Origin: Sphingobacterium lumbrici
GTDB lineage: Bacteria; Bacteroidota; Bacteroidia; Sphingobacteriales; Sphingobacteriaceae
DNA length: 41,927 bases
NCBI RefSeq assembly: GCF_006476045.1
Contig: NZ_SRZY01000006.1
Span: 1-41,927 of the forward strand
Direction of reading: 5' to 3'
Made by a program: the position numbers and the translations under genes. The notes under the pieces were generated by a model. The model was not told where the DNA came from and searched no databases. It saw nothing but the letters and a program-made list of their open reading frames with translations. Shown here one piece after another: positions 1 to 7,108 of the stretch (position 1 is its first letter; each line of letters starts with the position of its first letter).

Positions 1-12
1 GTACTTGTACGC

Positions 13-70
13 AAACGACAGGTAGTTCGGGGCAGACTACATGTCGTCTGAAACAAACTGCCTGTCGTTT
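13..70. repeat. Imperfect 15-bp inverted repeat
   Basis: The arm AAACGACAGGTAGTT (13-27) pairs with AACTGCCTGTCGTTT (56-70) at 14 of 15 positions, around a 28-nt spacer that is itself partly palindromic. It lies just downstream of a broken HTH gene typical of integrative elements. It could be an end, att-like site or hairpin of a decayed mobile element. No function can be assigned from this window alone. Confidence 0.6.
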
Positions 71-76
71 CTTACG

Positions 77-322
77 CTAACTCCTACGTTTGCCCTTGGA
101 GGCAAGCAGTATTTTGTTCAGATCACGGGGGAAATAGTAATCGATCTTCCCCAGCCACATGGGCTACAGCTTTCCTTCGTCCACATAGGCACGGTAGGTC
201 GAGTCGGCGATATCTAATTTTGCCATTACCTGAGGTTTGAGAAGCAATGGCTGGTCTAAAAGGCTGAGCAGGTCATTGGTCCTGACCGCTTGTTCAATCA
301 GTTGCTGGAAGTATTTTTCCAT
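77..322 (-). pseudogene. HTH/excisionase-like DNA-binding protein, broken by an internal stop
   Basis: Reading from ATG at 322 gives an 81-codon frame ending in TAG at 77-79, interrupted by TAG at codon 53 (164-166). The middle, around LLLKPQVMAKLDIADSTYRA, followed after the stop by a PMWLGKIDYYFPRDL stretch, resembles the small winged-HTH (MerR/excisionase-like) proteins common on Bacteroidota conjugative and integrative elements. The frame stays open on both sides of the stop, so this looks like one point mutation in an otherwise recognisable gene. No integrase or transfer genes are visible nearby, so the parent element has decayed or lies left of the window. The family assignment rests on motif resemblance only. 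Confidence 0.55.
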
Positions 323-403
323 GTTAATAGGGGGATGTGCTGCCGCACCATTTCCGGAGCATGCTCATTATTTCCCGATCAGCCAGCTGTCCCTCTGGCG
401 CGA

Positions 404-621
404 GCCCAATGTCGTTAAGTTAGCACGTTTTGTCATCCTGACGAACGGAAGCCTGCCTGACGGCAGTCAGGGATATGTAAGCTATGCCTTTCTGTGCAGC
501 GAACAGATACTTATTCGTCAATACTTATTCCTAAGGTACTCATGAGCTTGCTTCGCGCGGTTCGGCAAGCCTCAGTATGTCAAAAAAGAACGATTTAGTT
601 CTTAACTTAACGACATTGAGC
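404..621. mobile_element. 218-bp MITE-like element with 19-bp terminal inverted repeats
   Basis: The left end GCCCAATGTCGTTAAGTTA (404-422) is repeated in inverted orientation at 603-621 with 18 of 19 matches. Inside, 431-474 is a 44-bp cassette containing the hairpin CCTGCCTGACGGCAGTCAGG, nearly identical (42/44) to the cassette in the 179-bp elements at 13698 and 20415. A second hairpin-rich block follows at about 545-582. There is no transposase gene, so if mobile it would depend on an enzyme supplied elsewhere. The terminal repeats differ completely from those of the 179-bp family. Confidence 0.65.
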
Positions 622-639
622 CTGGGCTAGCCTGGGTGG

Positions 640-1031
640 TCAGTAAAGAACATAATATTCATATTCAATAATATCCTTGTTTATCCGCTCATCAATATAC
701 GTCTTAAGTTTTCTATCCAATAAGGAAGATATTGAAAATTCCTTTCCATCAGGCATTATAATAATCAGGATTAATCAGTAAAGGAATATTAGGTCTTGTT
801 AATCCAACATGCCCGTGAAATATTACACCTTGTGCCTCTGTCAAATTGATTTCCCTGCCACCTTTTAGTACTAAAAATAAGTTGTTGCTAGAAATCCCTA
901 TTTTTTTCCCCTCATCACGCAATTGATATTTAAAATGCAGGTACAATGTTGGCAATATCAACCTGGGTCTGCAACCCGGAGACATATAATCCCGATAAAA
1001 CAAATATCAACAAGCTTGCTCTTTTTAACAT
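640..1031 (-). pseudogene. Relic of a secreted protein, two frameshifts, family not recognised
   Basis: From ATG at 1031 the first frame encodes a convincing signal peptide (MLKRASLLIFVLSGLYVSG) and stops after about 33 codons, near 932. A second frame then carries KYQLRDEGKKIGISSNNLF and onward for about 60 codons to a TGA at 749. A third frame (PDGKEFSISSLLDRKLKTYI, then an acidic, Tyr-rich end) closes with TGA at 640-642. Joined, they would give a secreted protein of about 130 residues. I do not recognise the family. The order of frames suggests two single-base indels rather than chance open frames, but this is inference. Confidence 0.4.
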
Positions 1032-1433
1032 GGTTCTGATCTGTATTTATATAGTTGTACTTAACGAAAACGAAACGAATTCCCTCCAACAATCTAAACC
1101 CATCTTTAAAAACATGCTTGCTCTTCACAATTCAGGCCGGCGTCATAACCACAAGCAGGTTACTATCAGACAAGTATAAAAAATAATATATTGAATTACA
1201 AAATATATGTTGTTTTTTTTACGCGTTCTATCGAAATGACGAAGCTCCGGGAATTGTGCAGGCGGCGAAGCGCTTTCTGCAAAGATTATTTGATACCTAT
1301 CAAATTACACTATCGTTAAAAGGATACATATCACTAAAGAAAAGGTAAGGCATGGGTAACCCAACGGGCAAACAACTTCCGAACAACTTCCGAACCAAGA
1401 GCGAAGTAAGTCTCCCGAAATGACGCTATACAA
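1032..1433. other. Gene-free stretch with repeat debris
   Basis: I see no supportable gene here. The stretch contains two same-orientation copies of a CGAAATGACG motif (about 1233 and 1415), a GC-rich hairpin-prone segment around 1256-1281, and a tandem duplication of AACAACTTCCG at about 1371-1392. It lies where the cbb3 oxidase genes ccoNO would often follow ccoS, but no trace of them is visible. Confidence 0.5.
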
Positions 1434-1601
1434 CTATTCAGAAGAACTGCTCTTCTTAGTAACCTCGTCTTCAAATAGAATTCGGATGGAAGGTGTGCAA
1501 GTATCCTCATGTTGGCCACTCTTATTGGCCCAGAAAAAAGCAAATAAAAATATGAGTGCGATCACCACACTGCATCCAATTAACATAAATATGATATTCA
1601 T
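1434..1601 (-). CDS. ccoS: CcoS, cbb3-type cytochrome oxidase maturation protein
   Basis: A 55-residue protein starting MNIIFMLIGCSVVIALIFLF. It has one N-terminal membrane helix (about residues 3-24) ending in FFWANKSGQ, then a short acidic cytoplasmic tail with DTCTPSIRILFEDE. CcoS proteins have this layout: one helix, then W-x-x-x-S-GQ and a D-x-x-x-P-x-x-R/I-L motif. The family is needed for cofactor insertion into cbb3 oxidase and is normally encoded directly after ccoI, as here. A 69-bp gap separates it from ccoI and contains one TGTCATCCTGA-type repeat. The usual downstream ccoNOP genes are absent from the window. Short, but position and motif together make it solid. Confidence 0.88.
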   Translation of the reverse strand: MNIIFMLIGCSVVIALIFLFAFFWANKSGQHEDTCTPSIRILFEDEVTKKSSSSE

Positions 1602-1670
1602 CTTTAAAATTCAAAAGTTAGATCCTTCGTGACTCAGGATGACAAATTAAAAAAACAATTGCACAACAGG

Positions 1671-4067
1671 CTAAACTAATCTTCTTCGTTTCGCATACCA
1701 TCGGGTCATCAGACTGGTGAATGAAATAATAGTGACCGTACTGATAGGCATTAATATCGCAGCAAACAACGGCGACATCGTACCCTGAACAGCAAAACTT
1801 AACCCAATAATATTATAGGAGATCGATATAGCAAAACTCATTTTTATTACTTTTACCGCATCCTTAGCAAATCCAAAGAATTGAGGTAATTTATCGAAAC
1901 GCTCTCCGTCTAATATGGCATCACAACCCGGAGAAAAATTATTGATATCATCCGAGACAGCAATTCCAAAATTCGCTACGCGAAGAGCACCAGCATCATT
2001 CAGCCCATCGCCGAGCATACATACATTTTTACCCTCATGTTGCCACGACGCTATACGTGTCAACTTATCCGTCGGTGTCTGATTGAATAACAATTTTGAC
2101 TGCTGTGGGAAGATTAACCGAAGTGTATCTGCACGTCGGTCATTATCACCAGATATCAAATGCAGTTCGTATGTATTATTTTTCAATTCATTTACCACAT
2201 CAGACAAACCCATACGCCACGATTGCTCCAATGTGAAATAGCCTTTGATTTGCCCATTTATATTGATATACACCACAGCCTCCACATGTGCTGCCCCACG
2301 GTGTTTAACAAAACTTGCGCTACCTATGCGGACAACGTAATCTTGATAAACCGCTTCTTGCCCTTGCCCCACTATTTCAACATACTGCTCTACAGGTAAA
2401 ATATGCTCTTCATCCAACCACTTGACAATCTCCCGGCTCAACGGATGGCTAGAATTTCGACAAATAGAAGAAACAATCTGTCTATCTATTTTTGCCAGTT
2501 CACCATCAAAGCACATCGCTGACGATGTTGGCGAAGAAATCGTTCCTGTCTTATCAAATACAACCGTATCTATTGCCGCCATCTGCTCAATGACAGACGT
2601 ATTTTTTATATACAGTTTATTCTTATCAAAAATACTGAGTGCTGCCGACAAGGTAAATGGAGAACTCAATGCCAACGCACACGGACAGGCAATAATTAAT
2701 ACGGCCGTAAATGCTTCCCAGGCTCTATCAGCATTTTCGCCTAATATCCAAAACAAAGCCGCTATCAGTGCAATCGAAATTAACGCGATGGTAAAGTACT
2801 TACTAATAAACTCAACAAAGGTTTCGAATTTTTTCTCATAGCTTTTAAAAGCTTCATTATTCCAAAGCCGGGTAAGGTAACTCTGCGACACGGGTTTAAT
2901 AACTTCCAACTCTATGGCTCCGCCTATCTGACGTCCACCGGCATACACCAACTCACCTAAAGTTTTATCAATGAGCTTGCTTTCTCCGGTAACGAAGCTG
3001 AAGTCCACAGCTGCATTTCCTTTCAACAAAATAGAATCTGCGGGAATGATTTCATTATTACGTACCAGAATCCGATCGCCTACCTGTAAATCTGAGATTT
3101 GCTTAGGCTGATCTACTTTATTTTGCAATACCGTGACCGCCACCGGAAAATAAGAACGGTAATCGCGCTCAAACGAGATATGATAATATGTTCGTTGCTG
3201 TACCCATTTACCAATAAGGATAAAAAACACCAAACTACAGAGTGTATCCGTAAACCCGGCTCCCGTGTGGGTTAAAATCTCATAAGCCGACCGTAGAAAC
3301 AGCACCAGAATTCCGAGTGCTAAAGGCACATCCAAGTTCAATCTCTTCTGCTTCAAACTATACCAGGCAGATTGAAAATAGTCAGACGCGCTATAGAGCA
3401 AAACAGGGATACCGAATATCAAATTCATGTACCCAAAAAAGTTAGCATACTCCCGCTCAAAAGCACCCATTCCAAAATAGTCGGGAAAACTAATCATCAT
3501 GGAATTACCAAAGCAAAATCCTGCAACCGTAATTTTCCTTAAAAGCCCTCCTTGGTTGATTTTCTTCCCTTCCTTCACGACATCTTGCAAAGTTATCTTT
3601 GGCTCGTATCCGATATTGACCAGTAATTGAACCAGCTCCCTCAGCGAAATCTCCTGATTTTTAAAGGTAATACTAGCTTGCTTTTTCATAAAATCCACTT
3701 GCGAGCTTGTTACAGCGGGATTTAATTTGTATAAATGCTCTAGCAACCAGATACACGAACTGCAATGGATAACCGGAATATAAAATGTAACAACAGTGAT
3801 CTCGGAATCTTGATAATCAACAATTTTTGCAATGATATTCGGTTCTTCCAGATAACTTAAATCAGCGTGAGCTGCCTTTTGCGATTTTCCGGGATGGGCA
3901 TTATATCTGTAATAGCTTTGAAGATTATTTTCGTTTAAAATCTGATATACAGCCTGACACCCTAAGCAACAGAATGCCCGATCTTCCAACAAATAAGATG
4001 TATCGGCTACCGCTTCTCCACAATGATAACACGATGTCGCGATTTCCACACTATTGTGTATTGCCAT
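1671..4067 (-). CDS. ccoI: CcoI/FixI copper-transporting P1B-type ATPase
   Basis: Copper-translocating P-type ATPase that supplies copper for cbb3 oxidase assembly. Counting from ATG 4067 (798 residues): N-terminal Cys-rich metal-binding domain with C13-x2-C16 and CCLGC at 33-37; HMA-like domain with CSSC at 102-105; eight-helix membrane domain with the CPC ion site at 461-463; actuator TGES at 360-363; phosphorylation loop DKTGT with D505; hinge GDGLND at 686-691. The CcoI-specific N-terminal Cys domain separates it from CopA. ATG 4067 is chosen because it lies 4 nt after the hemN stop; an upstream in-frame extension would run into hemN. It probably forms an operon with hemN and ccoS. Confidence 0.92.
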   Translation of the reverse strand: MAIHNSVEIATSCYHCGEAVADTSYLLEDRAFCCLGCQAVYQILNENNLQSYYRYNAHPGKSQKAAHADLSYLEEPNIIAKIVDYQDSEITVVTFYIPVIHCSSCIWLLEHLYKLNPAVTSSQVDFMKKQASITFKNQEISLRELVQLLVNIGYEPKITLQDVVKEGKKINQGGLLRKITVAGFCFGNSMMISFPDYFGMGAFEREYANFFGYMNLIFGIPVLLYSASDYFQSAWYSLKQKRLNLDVPLALGILVLFLRSAYEILTHTGAGFTDTLCSLVFFILIGKWVQQRTYYHISFERDYRSYFPVAVTVLQNKVDQPKQISDLQVGDRILVRNNEIIPADSILLKGNAAVDFSFVTGESKLIDKTLGELVYAGGRQIGGAIELEVIKPVSQSYLTRLWNNEAFKSYEKKFETFVEFISKYFTIALISIALIAALFWILGENADRAWEAFTAVLIIACPCALALSSPFTLSAALSIFDKNKLYIKNTSVIEQMAAIDTVVFDKTGTISSPTSSAMCFDGELAKIDRQIVSSICRNSSHPLSREIVKWLDEEHILPVEQYVEIVGQGQEAVYQDYVVRIGSASFVKHRGAAHVEAVVYININGQIKGYFTLEQSWRMGLSDVVNELKNNTYELHLISGDNDRRADTLRLIFPQQSKLLFNQTPTDKLTRIASWQHEGKNVCMLGDGLNDAGALRVANFGIAVSDDINNFSPGCDAILDGERFDKLPQFFGFAKDAVKVIKMSFAISISYNIIGLSFAVQGTMSPLFAAILMPISTVTIISFTSLMTRWYAKRRRLV

Positions 4068-4071
4068 AATT

Positions 4072-5436
4072 CTAAATTGCTTGACTAAATAAATTATTAC
4101 ATTCGTTGCTTTCCTGAAGTCTTTCGTCAAACGCCATACATATATTTCTTAAAAACGATTTACCGATTTCCGTCGCCGTGATGAAATGTTGATCGACCTC
4201 TACTAATCCATCCAATACCAGTGGTTGTAAACGTGCTATAATTTTGACATTCAACGGGAATCCATCTATTAAATTCACTTTTCCGCGGCACATCATATCC
4301 AATATATATTGTCGGATATAGATGTCCTCCTCATGCAACAAGTGCCCTTTAACTACTGGCAATTTATTTTCGGCAATTAATTGATGATACTCTTCCACCG
4401 TTTTTACATTCTGTGCAAAGGCAGTCCAAACATCACTTATAGATGAAACGCCGAGCCCAATCATCATCGGCGTATAACGATCAGCGTAGCCCATAAAATT
4501 GCGATGTAGCTTCCCTTCTTGCGAAGCACTATATAATTTATCGGTTTTTTTTGAAAAATGATCCATACCCACGTCTTGATATCCAGCTTGTTGAATTATT
4601 TCCCTTCCTAATTTATAAAGATCTAATTTTTCTTTTCCAACAGGAAGGTCTTGCTCTGTAAAACGACGTTGCCCCGGTTTAATCCAAGGCACATGAGCAT
4701 AGCTATAAAAAGAAATGCGGTCCGGAGCCATCGACAGGGATCTTTCTACAGTCATCTTGATCGATTCGGAAGTCTGCAAGGGAAGACCATAGATCAGGTC
4801 GAAATTAATAGATTCATATCCAATGTTGCGTGCTTGTTCCATCACACGTGATACGTCTTCTATTGTCTGATGCCGATTAATAATAAATTGCACGCGCTCA
4901 TCAAAATCCTGTATCCCTAAACTCAAGCGCTTAAATCCTAAATCGTATAAGATTTTAAGATGTTCTACAGTCGTATTGGCAGGATGAGCTTCAAAAGAAA
5001 AAGAGGCATCGCTGCTTTTTTCATTTCCGGCTAAAATACCGTTAATAAGCAGCATTAAATTTTCCGGACGAAAAAAAGTAGGTGTGCCGCCTCCTAAATG
5101 AATCTCGCTTATTTTAATAGAACGACCTCCCAATATGTTTTTGTACATTTCCCACTCTTTGAGCACAGAACGAATATATGGGTCTTCTACATGATGATTT
5201 TTAGTAATACGGGTATTGCAACCACAATATGTACAAAGACTTTCGCAATAGGGCAAATGGATGTAAACACTTATTCCTTCAGCTTCAGATTTTGCATAAT
5301 TATCATGAACCTGAAACTTCCAATCTCTTTCGTTAAATGAAGCATTTTCCCAAAATGGCACAGTAGGATAGCTCGTATACCGCGGAGCAGCTACATTATA
5401 TTTAGAGATCAGCGCGTTTAAACCTATTTCTTTCAT
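4072..5436 (-). CDS. hemN: Oxygen-independent coproporphyrinogen III oxidase (radical SAM)
   Basis: Radical SAM enzyme that decarboxylates coproporphyrinogen III to protoporphyrinogen IX without oxygen, allowing heme synthesis at low oxygen. The 454-residue length fits HemN. The early motif APRYTSYPTVPFW is HemN-typical, and the cluster site is C64-x3-C68-x2-C71-x-C73 inside YIHLPYCESLCTYCGCNT. The SAM-binding GGGTP follows at about residue 115. The C-terminal HemN domain runs to the end. The ATG at 5436 lies 35 nt inside the end of the upstream gene, so translation is probably coupled. Its place between a heme-PAS sensor pair and ccoI fits a role in supplying heme for the high-affinity oxidase. 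Confidence 0.93.
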   Translation of the reverse strand: MKEIGLNALISKYNVAAPRYTSYPTVPFWENASFNERDWKFQVHDNYAKSEAEGISVYIHLPYCESLCTYCGCNTRITKNHHVEDPYIRSVLKEWEMYKNILGGRSIKISEIHLGGGTPTFFRPENLMLLINGILAGNEKSSDASFSFEAHPANTTVEHLKILYDLGFKRLSLGIQDFDERVQFIINRHQTIEDVSRVMEQARNIGYESINFDLIYGLPLQTSESIKMTVERSLSMAPDRISFYSYAHVPWIKPGQRRFTEQDLPVGKEKLDLYKLGREIIQQAGYQDVGMDHFSKKTDKLYSASQEGKLHRNFMGYADRYTPMMIGLGVSSISDVWTAFAQNVKTVEEYHQLIAENKLPVVKGHLLHEEDIYIRQYILDMMCRGKVNLIDGFPLNVKIIARLQPLVLDGLVEVDQHFITATEIGKSFLRNICMAFDERLQESNECNNLFSQAI

Positions 5437-5860
5437 CTTTCAAAAATTTTTCTTTTTTTGCACATTTCATCGTACACTGACATGCAGATCCTGTACAGCC
5501 ACTATTGCTCCACTGATTCAAATTCAACACCACTTGTTCTGCGATACCCTTCAGCGATTGGTCTTCAAAAGGTGTATTGGCTACATGCAATTCCAAAAAA
5601 CCAGCATGAACTATATCAATATGAGCCGTTGATATGGAGCGTGTAACGATATGTTTGATCCCAATTCTATTCAATTCATTGAGCAATTGAGAATCTAACG
5701 TGTCTTGATCTGAAATTATTATCGCATCCTTTCCTATAGCATAGTGAAGAGTATTAAAACTCAACCTATTAGAAATCAGTGTTAAATCATGAACCTTGGC
5801 ATTTGCTTTGGCAAGCAACTCCTTTTCGTATTCTTTGATATTGTATGCTACTACTTTCAT
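5402..5860 (-). CDS. Truncated D-2-hydroxyacid-dehydrogenase-like protein with a C-terminal Cys cluster
   Basis: A 152-residue protein. Residues 1-115 align by eye with the start of the D-lactate/2-hydroxyacid dehydrogenase catalytic domain: MKVVAYN start, DTLD around residue 53, an R-S-x-x-x-x-H-I-D segment near 74-82, and VANTP followed by a helix ending LNLNQW. In true dehydrogenases the NAD-binding Rossmann domain begins here. Instead the chain ends in a basic tail with four cysteines (C122, C127, C129, C133). With no nucleotide domain it is unlikely to be a dehydrogenase. A metal, redox or heme-related role is possible given the hemN/ccoI neighbours but unproven. ATG 5860 is chosen because the upstream in-frame start is a TTG overlapping the promoter box. 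Confidence 0.72.
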   Translation of the reverse strand: MKVVAYNIKEYEKELLAKANAKVHDLTLISNRLSFNTLHYAIGKDAIIISDQDTLDSQLLNELNRIGIKHIVTRSISTAHIDIVHAGFLELHVANTPFEDQSLKGIAEQVVLNLNQWSNSGCTGSACQCTMKCAKKEKFLKDERNRFKRADL

Positions 5861-5869
5861 GATTAAGGT

Positions 5870-5877
5870 CAAAGCTA
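5870..5877 (-). promoter_or_regulatory. Candidate minus-7 box TAGCTTTG
   Basis: The minus strand reads TAGCTTTG, matching the Bacteroidota TAnnTTTG minus-7 consensus. The box ends 9 nt upstream of the ATG at 5860, which would give a very short leader. I see no clear minus-33 TTTG at the expected distance, nor a convincing FNR/Crp palindrome. It would drive the Cys-tail gene, hemN, ccoI and ccoS. Confidence 0.4.
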
Positions 5878-5944
5878 CGAGACAATTGGATAGTTGTGAA
5901 TGTAGTGCATCAACTTAATAAATGACTTTCATCACAGACGGATC

Positions 5945-6011
5945 CGCTGAACTATTTTGTTCAGCAGATAAAAAAAAGAGAGACACACTCTTGAAGTGCA
6001 TCTCTCTTTTT
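5945..6011 (-). terminator. Rho-independent terminator after the REC-Crp gene, plus a second hairpin
   Basis: Reading the minus strand, AAAAAGAGAGA (6001-6011) pairs with TCTCTCTTTTT ending in a T run at about 5970-5983, around a loop of some 17 nt. Just beyond it, GCTGAAC/GTTCAGC forms a second small hairpin at about 5946-5966. The first hairpin lies 33 bp after the stop codon at 6044 and should separate the regulator transcript from the hemN/ccoI transcript. Confidence 0.75.
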
Positions 6012-6043
6012 AGTTTATTTCCGCTATAAGAACGTAATAATCT

Positions 6044-7105
6044 TTATTGTTTGATATTTCGAAGCCTTTCGACCGAATAAATCCGAATTGCATTTCCTTC
6101 CTTCGTAATCAGTTTCTCATCTTTAAAATCAGCTAACATGCGACTAATGGTTTCATTGGCCGTGCCCGCTAATGCTGCGAGATCATCTCTGGATATCCGA
6201 ATCACGATTTCACCCTTATCTTCCCGCTTTACACTTTTTTCAGCGACGTTTACTAATGCATTTGCTACACGCTTACGAACAGAGTCATAAGCAAAACCAA
6301 GCATCTGTTCTTCTTTTTCCTTGATATTCCCGGATAATAGTTTGATAAACTTACCTGCAATAGCCGGCTTTTTGAGCAACAGCTCATAAAATCGTTCTTT
6401 TGGAATCAACGCTAACTCCGAATCTTCCAACGCAGCGGCATTGTCTGTATATTTTTCATTTAACAACAGTGATTCATATCCGAAAAACTGATCGTCGATG
6501 TGGATCCCTGTAGACAATTCCCTTCCATCCTGATAGTAAAGAAATGACCTAACTTTCCCCTTTATAATAAAATAAAGAAATATCGGATTGTCCCCTACTT
6601 CAAAGATAGACTGTTTTTTTCGAAAGGTTTTAACACGGGAATCTTTTACCAAATCCTGGAGAAGATAATTTTGTTCTTCGTCACTCAATTCCAGGTTCAT
6701 CTTACCTTCCGTATTCAATAATAGTTTATCTCTTTTTCTAAAACGGCTTTCGATGGCATTAAATAATTCAATATCGTCAAAGGGTTTTATTAAATAATCG
6801 TCAGCTCCCATCTCCATTGCTTTACGCATATCAGCACGTTCGGATTTGGCTGTTAAAAAGATAAAGGGAATATTTGCAGTCGAATCATACTTATTAAGCA
6901 TGTACAACACTCCATAACCATCTAGCTCGGGCATCATGATATCGCACAAAATCAAATCAGGCAAATGTTTGGTGGCCATTTCTACCCCTATCTTGCCATC
7001 CTCTGCAGTAAGAATATTATACCCTCCTGTCAATTCTAATATCTCGGCAGTTCCTTCTCTAATTTCCAGGTTGTCTTCAATAATCAAAATAGTTTTCTTT
7101 TCCAT
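6044..7105 (-). CDS. Response regulator with Crp/FNR-type output (REC-cNMP-HTH fusion)
   Basis: A 353-residue fusion. Residues 1-125 are a receiver domain with acidic pair E10/D11, phospho-acceptor D55 (ILCDIMMPELDG), T85 and K107 (IKPF). A linker leads to a Crp-like cyclic-nucleotide-binding beta-barrel (about 150-255), a dimerisation helix, and a Crp-type winged HTH with the recognition segment at about 305-326 (ISRDDLAALAGTANETISRM). The barrel has no Cys set for an FNR iron-sulfur cluster, so signal input is probably phosphorylation. The gene starts 3 nt after the kinase stop, so the kinase is almost certainly its partner. Likely targets, by analogy with FixK/FNR, are the neighbouring hemN and ccoI/ccoS genes; this is inference. 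Confidence 0.9.
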   Translation of the reverse strand: MEKKTILIIEDNLEIREGTAEILELTGGYNILTAEDGKIGVEMATKHLPDLILCDIMMPELDGYGVLYMLNKYDSTANIPFIFLTAKSERADMRKAMEMGADDYLIKPFDDIELFNAIESRFRKRDKLLLNTEGKMNLELSDEEQNYLLQDLVKDSRVKTFRKKQSIFEVGDNPIFLYFIIKGKVRSFLYYQDGRELSTGIHIDDQFFGYESLLLNEKYTDNAAALEDSELALIPKERFYELLLKKPAIAGKFIKLLSGNIKEKEEQMLGFAYDSVRKRVANALVNVAEKSVKREDKGEIVIRISRDDLAALAGTANETISRMLADFKDEKLITKEGNAIRIYSVERLRNIKQ

Positions 7106-7108
7106 ATA

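Noticed and set aside
237..545. Plus-strand open frame of 102 codons
   Set aside because: It spans the antisense of the broken HTH gene and half of a terminal-repeat element, so it is a by-product of other features.
946..1179. Plus-strand open frame of 77 codons
   Set aside because: No family resemblance, low-complexity composition, and it runs antisense to the secreted-protein relic.
5895..5916. Possible FNR/Crp operator upstream of the hemN group (TTGTGA and ATCAA half-sites)
   Set aside because: The half-sites are separated by the wrong distance for either TTGAT-N4-ATCAA or TGTGA-N6-TCACA, and symmetry is poor.
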